From the NCBI RefSeq assembly GCF_020511115.1, contig NZ_JAJAVH010000008.1:301932-365931 (forward strand): a stretch of DNA of 64,000 bases, written 5' to 3'. The DNA comes from Luteimonas panaciterrae. GTDB lineage: Bacteria > Pseudomonadota > Gammaproteobacteria > Xanthomonadales > Xanthomonadaceae. The translations under genes were made by a program, and so were the position numbers. Below are positions 16,862 through 25,116 of this stretch, piece by piece (position 1 is the stretch's first letter; each line of letters starts with the position of its first letter). Below the pieces are notes generated by a model. It saw only the letters and a list, made by a program, of their open reading frames with translations. It did no database searches and was not told where the DNA came from.

Positions 16862-18898
16862 TCAGAAGTCGCCTGGATTGGAGCTGAGCTGCACCGGCAC
16901 CGTCACCGTGACGCAACCGCCGCCCGGGAGCAGCGGTGTGGTGAGCGACACCAGCTGGCTGCCGGCCGTGCCACCGCTGGCCGCCGAGCAACTCGCGCCG
17001 CCGCTGGCCACGCAAGTCCATGGCGCGAGCAGCGTCATGCCGCTCGGCAGAGTGTCGTTGATCGCGGCACCGTTAGCGGAATCCGAACCGGCAGCGTTAC
17101 AAGCGGTCAATGTATAGGTAGTGGTACCACCCAACGGAACGGTCGTGGCGTTATTGGTCTTGGTGATAGATAGATCCGCAGTGGCCACACGATTGGTGAA
17201 CGTACAGGTGACGGCCTGCGCACGGCCATTGGCCGCGGCGCCGGTCACAGAGACCGGCAGAGTCAGGTTGACGTTGGTGCCGGTGCCGGTGGCGACCGTG
17301 GCGCCCGCACCATTCACGCAGGCATACGTGGTGACATATTGCTTCGTGGTGGACGCGGTCGGCGCTTCGCTTGCGGTCGTGGTGATCGGCGTGGTGGTAA
17401 TGTCCTGCGCAACCGTGAGGTCAGGGGCGCCGGAAGCGCTGCTGTGGTAAAGCGTACGGAAGTTGGTCGTGCCGTTGTGGCCGGCCGCCGCGGCGAACGT
17501 GGTCCCGCCGATCCTGAGATCGAACAGGCCCGTATCCGTGGTCGGGTTGAGTTGCTTGATCACCCGGATCACTGGCTTGATCTCGATCATGTAATCCTCG
17601 ACCTCGCCACTGTCGACGCGGCCGGTCGGAGTGGCGGTAGTCAATTGGGTGCCCTGGGTCGCACGCAAACGCACGTAACTGCGGCCGGCGGTGGTGGCGA
17701 TCGGCACAGTCCAGTTCAACGTGGTCGAGGTGGCGCCGCTGGCGACCGCGTTACACACACCTTCGGCGGTATCGAACACATTGTTGCGATTGAAGTCGAT
17801 CCAGCCGCAGACCGTGCCCGCGGCGGTGCTGCCGCTGAGTGTTGGCGTCAGAGCATAGGCCTGTCCGATCAATCCGGTATGCAAGGTCGGCAATGGCGTG
17901 GTCAGACCGTTTTCATCGGCGCCATCGCCAGCCGCACCGTTGTTGTCGCCACCGGCGGCGACCGCGTTCGGGCTCGGAGTGACCGCCGGCGTCGTGTTGA
18001 ACACATTGGTATTGTCGGCATCGACCGTGGCGCCCAGACGGATGCCGTCGACGATGTGGCTGGCCGCCTCGGTCGGATCATAGGTGGCCGGTGCGTCGCC
18101 GAAGTCTTCGTCGACAGTGGTCGTGACCATATAGCCATCGTCACCGAGCGCGTTGCCGATGGTCGCGCTGAAGAAGTTACGAGTGCCGGACATGCCGACA
18201 TTCAACGTCACCGACGTCACCGTGCCATTGATGCGCACACTGCCACAGCCGGCGAGCTGGGTTGCCGGCGCGGCGATCGTGGAGCAGTTGGTGCCGTTAT
18301 AAGTCGGGTTGATCAGGTCGAACGCGCTGCCGCCGCCCGTGGTCTGCAGGTTCACCGCGCCCGGCAGCACTGTCATGGTGGCGCCGGCCGGAACAGAACT
18401 GGCGATGGCGTGGGTGGCGCGGGCGGCGGTGATCGTGACGGTATCGCCGGTGACGCTGCGGACACTGCCGAGCCCGACGAAATGCAAGATCGGATTGGTG
18501 ACCGGCCGGCTGAAACTGATCGTCAAGGTGCCGATGTTCGGACAGGCGACACTGGTCGCGGCGTTGCTGGCGAAGCTGCACGCCGCGCCACTCGTCTGCA
18601 TTTGAATGCCTGTGGTCGTGGTCGGCACGTTCGGCGTGAACATCGCCGCGGTGGCACCGCCGAGCGTGGTCAGCGGCACATTGTTGGCGACGATCTGCAC
18701 ATTCGCGCCGGTGACCGCATAAGTGGTGGTGAGCGTCGCCGGATAGGGTTTGGTCGAACTGGAATTGAAACCAGTCGTCCCCGTGGCGGTCGCGTTGTTG
18801 AGTTGTGCTGCCCAGCCCGGCGCGACCAGGCAGAACAATGCCAGCGTGGCCGATAGCGCGCGCGCTCTTCGTCCGCGCAGAGATACCTGGATTGACAT
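16862..18898 (-). CDS. Exported GEVED/DUF11 surface protein, 3' end probably lost
   Basis: A 678-residue secreted protein. A Sec signal (about residues 1-30, ending in PGWAA) is followed by a Thr/Ala-rich beta domain. Then come a DFGDAPATYDP segment with GDGADENG, a GEVED domain (about 350-430: GWIDFNRNNVFDTAEG ... SGEVEDYMIEI), a repeat-like region, and one DUF11 repeat (about 585-678: DLSITKTNNATTVPLGGTTTYTLT). The protein stops at SSNPGDF in the middle of a sequence that in relatives continues, and a remnant of another gene follows, so a 3' truncation by recombination is likely. It starts after a purine-rich GGGGGTAGGGG site. Cell-surface or adhesive roles are typical for such domains. Confidence 0.75.
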   Translation of the reverse strand: MSIQVSLRGRRARALSATLALFCLVAPGWAAQLNNATATGTTGFNSSSTKPYPATLTTTYAVTGANVQIVANNVPLTTLGGATAAMFTPNVPTTTTGIQMQTSGAACSFASNAATSVACPNIGTLTISFSRPVTNPILHFVGLGSVRSVTGDTVTITAARATHAIASSVPAGATMTVLPGAVNLQTTGGGSAFDLINPTYNGTNCSTIAAPATQLAGCGSVRINGTVTSVTLNVGMSGTRNFFSATIGNALGDDGYMVTTTVDEDFGDAPATYDPTEAASHIVDGIRLGATVDADNTNVFNTTPAVTPSPNAVAAGGDNNGAAGDGADENGLTTPLPTLHTGLIGQAYALTPTLSGSTAAGTVCGWIDFNRNNVFDTAEGVCNAVASGATSTTLNWTVPIATTAGRSYVRLRATQGTQLTTATPTGRVDSGEVEDYMIEIKPVIRVIKQLNPTTDTGLFDLRIGGTTFAAAAGHNGTTNFRTLYHSSASGAPDLTVAQDITTTPITTTASEAPTASTTKQYVTTYACVNGAGATVATGTGTNVNLTLPVSVTGAAANGRAQAVTCTFTNRVATADLSITKTNNATTVPLGGTTTYTLTACNAAGSDSANGAAINDTLPSGMTLLAPWTCVASGGASCSAASGGTAGSQLVSLTTPLLPGGGCVTVTVPVQLSSNPGDF

Positions 18899-19230
18899 GC
18901 CCCTACCCCCTCTGCCGCCGCCACCGGGCTGTTGCCCGGTCTCCCGAGACGACGACTGTTGGGCTAATCATGCGCCTGGGCGGCGATGGTTTCGGGTGAT
19001 GCGGCAATCGTTAATAGTGACTCTAATCACAACTGAATAGAGATGCACGGCATAAATCCGCAATCTGCGGTCATGACCGCATACTTTCCGTCGCGATTTT
19101 GCAGTGCATCAACAGCGGAAGTCCGCGCGACATTCGAGTCGGCAAATACCGCATGACGCTTCCTGAAGACTTTTCGCGCCGCCACTTGTCCGGAATGGCG
19201 GCGCGAGAATCTCCGAACGGCAAGAGTGCG
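18899..19230. other. Intergenic region with hairpin
   Basis: A 332-base gap between the GEVED/DUF11 gene and the end of the GH18-like gene. The right part holds a perfect ten-base-pair inverted repeat (CGCGCCGCCA / TGGCGGCGCG, 19175-19184 and 19196-19205) just beyond the GH18-like stop, probably a transcript-end hairpin, though without a T-run. Nothing gene-like was seen. Confidence 0.5.
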
Positions 19231-20817
19231 CTATCTGACTTCGAACTCGTAGATGCGCGCGGCCGCATCGCCGTTCTGCGTCGGCGTGGTGATGTTGAGC
19301 TTCACGTAACGCGCCGATTGCGTCGTGATCGCATGCGTGCTGACGTCGCTGGTGTTGGCGCTGACGGTGGTCACCGTTGTCCAGCTGGAACCGTTCGACG
19401 ACAGCTGGATGTTGAACGCCTTGGTATTCCACGATGCCGATTCGCCACCCGCGCCCGCATGCTTCACCGTGAAGCTGCTCACCGTCTGCGCGGAACCCAG
19501 ATCGACCTGCAGCCATTTCGCGGAAGCCAGCGTGCAGAACTTGTCGGTGGTGCCGCCCGACACGCTGCCGTTGACGGCCTTCGCCGGCGATTCGTTGCTG
19601 TTGCAGGCGGTCGAGCCCGTCGCGGGTTTGTTGAGCGCGAGATTCGGACTGCCGCCGACGGAAAGCGTCTGGGTCCTGGTCGCGGTGGCGCCGTCATCGT
19701 CGGTGACGGTCAGCGTCACCGTGTAGTTGCCGGCCGAAGCATAGGCGTGGCTCGGATTGGTCGACGTGGAAGACGCGCCATCGCCGAAGTTCCAGCTGTG
19801 CGAGGCGATCGTGCCGTCGCTGTCTGTGGATGCATCGGTGAAGTTCGCGGTCAGGCCCGAGAGGCTGTAGGAGAAGTTCGCGGTCGGCGTCGCGTTGCCG
19901 CTGACGGCGTTGTTGATCGCGGCCGCGTACTGCGCCGTGGTGCCTTGCGACCAGCAGGCCTGGATGTCGTCGTAGAGCCACATGAAGCCGCCGACGATGC
20001 CGGCCGAGTTCTTCCAGTTGGTCATCCTGGTCTGCACGCTGGCCGGACTGTCGCCGCTGCTGCAGCCGCTGCCGTGCCTGGACCACAAGCCGGGATCGAC
20101 GGTCATGCCCATCGCGGTCGACCAGGCGCCGGGATCGTTGCCCGCGCCGCCGTCGTACACCTGCAGGTAGATGCCATCGACGGTGCTGCCGAGGTTGGTT
20201 TTGAGATTCTTCCAGAAGGTCTGCTGCGTGTACGGCGCGAAGGTGATCTTGTAGCCAAGACCGGAGAGCATCTGGCCGAACTGCGTGGTGGGCGTCAGAT
20301 CGTATGCGCTCTCGTCGTCGAAGTTCACTGCGTCGGCGCCGGTCGCCGTTTTCAGCGCCTGGAAGTTCTTGTACAGAATGCTGTTGCTGCCGGTGCCGCA
20401 GACGATGGTGGTGCCGCAACCGGTCGCGATGCCGTTGACGAGCTTGGCCATGCGTTCGAAGTCGGGAACGCTCCAGGCACCGATGGACACTTCGATGCGG
20501 TTGACGGAAGTGGGCGCGGTCTTGAGCGTGGCCAGCCGCGTGGGCCAGTTGGCATCGCCGATGTAGGCGCCGTTCTTGACCACGGGAATATCGTTGTAGA
20601 CCAGATCGCCGTTGTCCTCGATGTGAAAGCTCCACAGGATCACGGTGGTGAAGCCCGATCCGCGCAGATCGTCCATGACGGACTGGCCACCGCTGTAGAA
20701 CGGACCGCCGCCGTAGATGGCGGACTCCGCATGAGCCTTGCCGGGTGCGAGGGCACATACAGCGAGCAGTAACGTGTGTGTGGATGCGAGAAGCAGATTG
20801 CGGGAGTTGCGGATCAT
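19231..20817 (-). CDS. GH18-like secreted glycosidase with PKD and discoidin domains
   Basis: A 528-residue exported protein. It has a signal peptide (residues 1-30, cleavage after AHA) and a TIM-barrel-like catalytic part (about 33-300). A PKD domain follows (about 310-388; SWNFGDGASS, GNYTVTLTVTDDDG), then a C-terminal F5/8-type C carbohydrate-binding domain (about 395-528). The strand-4 motif reads DAVNFDDE, a variant of the GH18 DxxDxDxE signature that keeps the catalytic Glu. The ATG at 20817 has a GGAGG site eight to nine bases upstream. It is 128 bases downstream of the GH47 gene on the same strand. A chitinase or endo-beta-N-acetylglucosaminidase-like activity is possible; the latter would suit the mannosidase neighbours. 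Confidence 0.75.
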   Translation of the reverse strand: MIRNSRNLLLASTHTLLLAVCALAPGKAHAESAIYGGGPFYSGGQSVMDDLRGSGFTTVILWSFHIEDNGDLVYNDIPVVKNGAYIGDANWPTRLATLKTAPTSVNRIEVSIGAWSVPDFERMAKLVNGIATGCGTTIVCGTGSNSILYKNFQALKTATGADAVNFDDESAYDLTPTTQFGQMLSGLGYKITFAPYTQQTFWKNLKTNLGSTVDGIYLQVYDGGAGNDPGAWSTAMGMTVDPGLWSRHGSGCSSGDSPASVQTRMTNWKNSAGIVGGFMWLYDDIQACWSQGTTAQYAAAINNAVSGNATPTANFSYSLSGLTANFTDASTDSDGTIASHSWNFGDGASSTSTNPSHAYASAGNYTVTLTVTDDDGATATRTQTLSVGGSPNLALNKPATGSTACNSNESPAKAVNGSVSGGTTDKFCTLASAKWLQVDLGSAQTVSSFTVKHAGAGGESASWNTKAFNIQLSSNGSSWTTVTTVSANTSDVSTHAITTQSARYVKLNITTPTQNGDAAARIYEFEVR

Positions 20818-20945
20818 CGTCGACGCCTCCGGGATCAGTTTGCGGTTATTCCCATGCTTCATGGATCGTGCTTCATGGACCCGGCCACGGCACGCGATGG
20901 CGCCGCGGTGGGATTTGGTGGCCCGCGATCGCCTCTCCTGTCCGG

Positions 20946-22361
20946 TTACTTCTTGGATCCAGGCGCGACGGCGCGCAACGGATGCGCCTCCGTGTTGAAG
21001 GTGACGCCATCGAAATCGAGTGTGTCCTTGGGCGAGAACAACAGATAGAAGTACTTGAACGTCTCGGCGAAGACGAAGCTTTCCATCGAATCCTTCTTCT
21101 CCTTTGTCCGCACGTCCTGCAACGCGGCGTAGCCGTTGCGGGTGCGGCAGTAACGGACGAAGTCCTCGAAGAACTCGCGCCCCATCGCACGGTAGCGTGC
21201 ATCGCCAGTGTAGTGATGCAGGTAATACGCCGATTCGATGATCTCCGGACGCAGCGCATAACCCGGCGAGAGCACTTTCATCTCGGCGTAGTCCAGGGAT
21301 TCTGGCTCGATGCCATGCAGCCGCCACATCTTCAGACCGGAATCCTGCAACCGGCGCGCACGCTCGACATCGCCACCGAGCACGAGCAGGGCCGGCATGA
21401 AGGCATCCAGCGCGCCGTAACGCGTTTCAGTACGCCGTCCGGTGCGCATGTCGGCATGGCCGTACCACAGCTCGCCCTGCCGGACTTCGTCGGCGAGGTA
21501 GCGGTTGACCGCGACGATGCTGGTCTCCCACATGCGCTTGCAATCCTCGTCGCCGAACAGGCGCCAGCACTTGTAGAGGTACTCGTAGTAGGAGTCGATG
21601 CCGCCGCCGATGTGCGCGTCAGGATCCGTCCACTCGCCGCTCTCGACATCGATCGCGGCGCCGACCAGGCCCGTATCCTTCGCGCGACGGTTATAGGTTT
21701 CCACCAGCGCGCGCTTGGCCTTGTCGTAGAACACCGGCTTGCCGCTGAGCTTGCTCAGCATGCCGAATTCGAGCAGCAGCGTGCCGGTCTCGGCGGGATT
21801 GCTCACCTTGCCGCTCGCCTTGCCGGTGCGCAGGTTGACGTGGGTGTACGGCAGACCCGTCGGCGATTCGAACACCGGCAACAGACGCTGACCGAGATCC
21901 TCTGCGAGCTTCAGCAGACGCGCATCGCCGGTGATTTGATACCCGGACAACAGGCCGCCGAGCAGGCGGATGGTGATCTCGAAGTTCTGTACATCGAGAT
22001 CACGATCGAAGGACAGCTGCGTGACGATGAGTTCGCGCGCCTGCGCCGCTTCCTTGTCGAGCCCCATCAACAACAGCGTGTCGAGCGCGTCGACCGGCGT
22101 CATCAATAGCGGTTCGGCATACCAATCGCGGGCGGCCTTGCTCAGCGGCTTGAGATCGTCGTGGCCGCGTGCGTAGCGCCAGTAGTTGCGCCAGGCGTGA
22201 CGGGTTTCTTCCTTGACGCGTGCGGCGAGCTTCGCCGCTTCGGCGTCGGTGATCGTCGCGGCATCCGCCTTGCCCGCATTCACCGCCATCGCGGGCGCGA
22301 CGGGTTGGACCAGCAGCAAGACGGCCGCGAGACAGAGCACGACCAAGGGTTTCGTGATCAT
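20946..22361 (-). CDS. GH47 alpha-1,2-mannosidase (class I)
   Basis: A 471-residue exported enzyme with a Sec signal (about residues 1-26, VAPAMA). The alpha/alpha-barrel landmarks of GH47 are present: DALDTLLLMGL, GGGIDSYYEYLYK, ALRPEIIESAYYLH and the terminal ESFVFAETFKYFYLLF ... FNTEAHPLR. GH47 enzymes are inverting, Ca2+-dependent alpha-1,2-mannosidases, common in eukaryotic N-glycan processing and much rarer in bacteria. Its start overlaps the beta-mannosidase stop (ATGA), so it is translationally coupled to it. It should act in the periplasm on mannose-rich oligosaccharides imported by the adjacent receptor. Confidence 0.88.
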   Translation of the reverse strand: MITKPLVVLCLAAVLLLVQPVAPAMAVNAGKADAATITDAEAAKLAARVKEETRHAWRNYWRYARGHDDLKPLSKAARDWYAEPLLMTPVDALDTLLLMGLDKEAAQARELIVTQLSFDRDLDVQNFEITIRLLGGLLSGYQITGDARLLKLAEDLGQRLLPVFESPTGLPYTHVNLRTGKASGKVSNPAETGTLLLEFGMLSKLSGKPVFYDKAKRALVETYNRRAKDTGLVGAAIDVESGEWTDPDAHIGGGIDSYYEYLYKCWRLFGDEDCKRMWETSIVAVNRYLADEVRQGELWYGHADMRTGRRTETRYGALDAFMPALLVLGGDVERARRLQDSGLKMWRLHGIEPESLDYAEMKVLSPGYALRPEIIESAYYLHHYTGDARYRAMGREFFEDFVRYCRTRNGYAALQDVRTKEKKDSMESFVFAETFKYFYLLFSPKDTLDFDGVTFNTEAHPLRAVAPGSKK

Positions 22362-25081
22362 GGACTGGCTGACTCCGCGCTTTCGGAAGGTGTCATGTCG
22401 GATACGGCGGCCTGCGTCGAGGCCTCCCAGACCGGATCGGGCGATCCGGACAGCGAGCGCAGCCGCAGCGCACGCGTCAACGCATCGGGTGTCTCCGCCG
22501 TGCGCAGGTGCAGATGGACCGGTTCGCCGGGCAGCAGGGTCAAGGTATTGTCGGACAGGCCGACGTCGCGATCGCCGAAGTCGAGCCAGACGCCGCGCAT
22601 CAAGCTGCGCGCGTGCAACTCGAGCGCATAACCATCACCATCGGGACGCAGCGAAGCACGCACCGTTGGCCTCGGCCAGATCAAGGTCTTGGCGGGGCGG
22701 AAATAGACCACGCGCCGCGAAACCGCGCGTCCTTCCACCCACAGTTCGAACACTGCGGCCGTGCGCCGCGGATCGGCGCCGCGCAGCAGTTCCTTGTCGG
22801 TGAAGACAGCTTCCTGCTGCGCGCCGAGCGGTTGCAGCGTTACCTGTTTGCGCTTCTCGCGCAGCAGTCGCCCGCCGAAATCCAGCACGCGCAGGCGCCA
22901 CTCCGCCTCCACCGGCGTTGTCCGATCCGAGATCAGCGACACGCGGGTCTTGCCGTCCTTGCGCAGCGGCGCGATCGCCAGCGGCGCGAAGAATCGGCGT
23001 GCGTGGAAGTGCAGCGGCTTCCAGCGTCCGTAGTAGTCCAGGCTCGACCACGACGCGCCCGGCCAGACATCGTTGAGTTGCCAATACAACGATCCCATCG
23101 TGCGCGGCCGTGAAGCGCGGTGATGCAAGGCGGCCAGCTCGATGCCTTCGGCCTGCACTTGCTGGCTCAGGTAAACGAAATCGGCGAAGTCGCGCGGCTC
23201 GCCGTACTCGCGACGGATGTAGAGCAGCAGGCGTTGATTGCCGTCGCCGGCCAGGAATTTCTGGTGCGCGCGGATCACCGGCGCATCGATGCCTTGTTCG
23301 CCGGGTTTGGCGAACGTGTCGACCGTGCGCAGTGAAGGCCAAGCCTGCAGGCCATACTCGGACATGAAACGCGGCGTGACATCGAGATACGCTTCCGGCG
23401 GCCGCGCCGGATTGCCCCAGACTTCCCAGTAGTGCTTGTCACCGCGATCGGTGTCGTTGGCCTTCTCGTCGAGATCGTTGCTGGGCGAACTCGACCAGTA
23501 CGGAATGCCGCCGCCCTCCTCGGCCACCACCTGGCGCAGGTCGCGGCCGAACAGCTGCACGTAGCCCTCCCACACCGTCTTGGCGAAGGCGGGATCGGCG
23601 TCGGTCAAGGTCTTGCTGTGCCCCCAGTCCTTCCAGGCCGTTTCTTCTTCGTTGTTACCGCACCACAGCACCACGCTTGGGTGATGACGGATGCGGCGCA
23701 CGTTGTCGCGCGCTTCTGCGACGACGTTGGCCCTGAACTCCGGATCGAAGGCCGGCGGCATGCCACCGCCGAACATGAAGTCCTGCCAGATCAGCAGGCC
23801 GAGTTCGTCGGCGATGTCGAAGAAGTCGTCGCTCTCGTAATAACCGCCGCCCCAGTTGCGCAACATGTTCATGTTGGCATCGCGCGCGGCGGTGAGGTCG
23901 CGACGCAGGCGTTCGCGCGTAACGCGCGCGGGGAAGGCATCGAAGGGAATGACGTTGGCGCCCTTGGCGAAGATCGGCACGCCATTGATCACGAAAGCGA
24001 AGCCCTGGCCTTTCTCGTCCTTGTCGCGGCGCAACTCGACCGTGCGCAATCCGATGCGCTTGCGCAGACTGTCCTGCGAGCCGCGACCGGCCAGCCGCGC
24101 CTCGACGGTGTACAACGCCTGTTCGCCATAACCGACCGGCCACCAGCGGCGCGGTTGCGCGATCTGCACCGACACGTCGACATCGTTCTCGCCGCTGCGC
24201 AGCGTGACGTCCTGGCGGATGGCGGGCAGCGGCTTGCCGTCGGGAGCGGTGACAACGATCTCGAGCGATGCAGTCCGCGCCTTGTCGCTTTCGATCCGGA
24301 CGCGCGCGCCGACGTCGGCGCGTTCCGCGTTCAGCGTGTGCTGTACGACCTGCAGGTCCGCGATGCGGGCCGCATCCCAGCCTTCCAGCCGCACCGGGCG
24401 CCACAAGCCCGCCGTCACGTAGCGCGGCCCCCAATCCCAACCGTAGTGATAGCCCGGCTTGCGCGCGAAGTTGCCGGTCATGGCGTCCTTCGGCTCGTCG
24501 CCGTAGGGCGAGGGATAGTTGCCGGCGATCTTGTGCGGCATCGCCTGCACGCGCGGGAGCAGCCGGCGGATCGGCGAATCGAACACGACGATCAGTTCGT
24601 TGCCGCGCTTGCGCAGCTTGCCGTCGACCGGGATGCGCCAGGTGCGGAAGCTGTTGTCGGTCGTGGCCAGGCGCTCGCCGTTCAACCAGATGTCGGCGAA
24701 GGTATCCACGCCCTCGAACACCAGCACCGCGTGCGCGCGCTTGCGCACGTCCGCGCCTGCGTCGAAGCGGGTGCGGTATTCCCAGCGCGACAATCCGATC
24801 CACTGCAACTCGGCTTCCGCCGCGCCGACGTAAGGATCGCGGATCAGCCCGGCCGCGAGCAGATCGGTATGCACGTTGCCGGGCACGCGCGCGGCGTGCC
24901 AGCGCGCGGCTTCCGCTTGCTTTGTGATCGCCGGATCGTCGGTTGCGAGACGAAATTCCCAACCGTCATGCAGCGGCACCGATACCGGCGGTGCCGCCTG
25001 CGCGAACCCGATCCATGCCCCCAACAGCAGCACGGCCATGACCACCGGCCACCCGCGTCGACGCCATCCCGCATGCCGCAT
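22358..25081 (-). CDS. GH2 beta-mannosidase
   Basis: A 907-residue exported enzyme that releases terminal beta-mannose, such as the core Man-beta-GlcNAc linkage of N-glycans. A signal segment (about residues 10-30) is followed by a jelly-roll domain (DTFADIWLNG), an Ig-like domain and a TIM barrel. The acid/base Glu sits in WCGNNEEET (near residue 478) and the nucleophile Glu in FMSEYGLQAWP (near 575). NWGGGYYESDDFFDIADELG is typical of beta-mannosidases within GH2. The start at 25081 has a strong GGGGAGGAA site; it begins 35 bases after the TonB receptor stop. Confidence 0.92.
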   Translation of the reverse strand: MRHAGWRRRGWPVVMAVLLLGAWIGFAQAAPPVSVPLHDGWEFRLATDDPAITKQAEAARWHAARVPGNVHTDLLAAGLIRDPYVGAAEAELQWIGLSRWEYRTRFDAGADVRKRAHAVLVFEGVDTFADIWLNGERLATTDNSFRTWRIPVDGKLRKRGNELIVVFDSPIRRLLPRVQAMPHKIAGNYPSPYGDEPKDAMTGNFARKPGYHYGWDWGPRYVTAGLWRPVRLEGWDAARIADLQVVQHTLNAERADVGARVRIESDKARTASLEIVVTAPDGKPLPAIRQDVTLRSGENDVDVSVQIAQPRRWWPVGYGEQALYTVEARLAGRGSQDSLRKRIGLRTVELRRDKDEKGQGFAFVINGVPIFAKGANVIPFDAFPARVTRERLRRDLTAARDANMNMLRNWGGGYYESDDFFDIADELGLLIWQDFMFGGGMPPAFDPEFRANVVAEARDNVRRIRHHPSVVLWCGNNEEETAWKDWGHSKTLTDADPAFAKTVWEGYVQLFGRDLRQVVAEEGGGIPYWSSSPSNDLDEKANDTDRGDKHYWEVWGNPARPPEAYLDVTPRFMSEYGLQAWPSLRTVDTFAKPGEQGIDAPVIRAHQKFLAGDGNQRLLLYIRREYGEPRDFADFVYLSQQVQAEGIELAALHHRASRPRTMGSLYWQLNDVWPGASWSSLDYYGRWKPLHFHARRFFAPLAIAPLRKDGKTRVSLISDRTTPVEAEWRLRVLDFGGRLLREKRKQVTLQPLGAQQEAVFTDKELLRGADPRRTAAVFELWVEGRAVSRRVVYFRPAKTLIWPRPTVRASLRPDGDGYALELHARSLMRGVWLDFGDRDVGLSDNTLTLLPGEPVHLHLRTAETPDALTRALRLRSLSGSPDPVWEASTQAAVSDMTPSESAESASP

Positions 25082-25116
25082 CCGCTTCCTCCCCGCCTGT
25101 CCCGGCGCGATTGCTA

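Noticed and set aside
17339..18856. 505-codon plus-strand frame opposite the GEVED/DUF11 gene
   Set aside because: Low-complexity Arg/Gly/Val translation; the minus strand encodes recognisable domains with a signal peptide.
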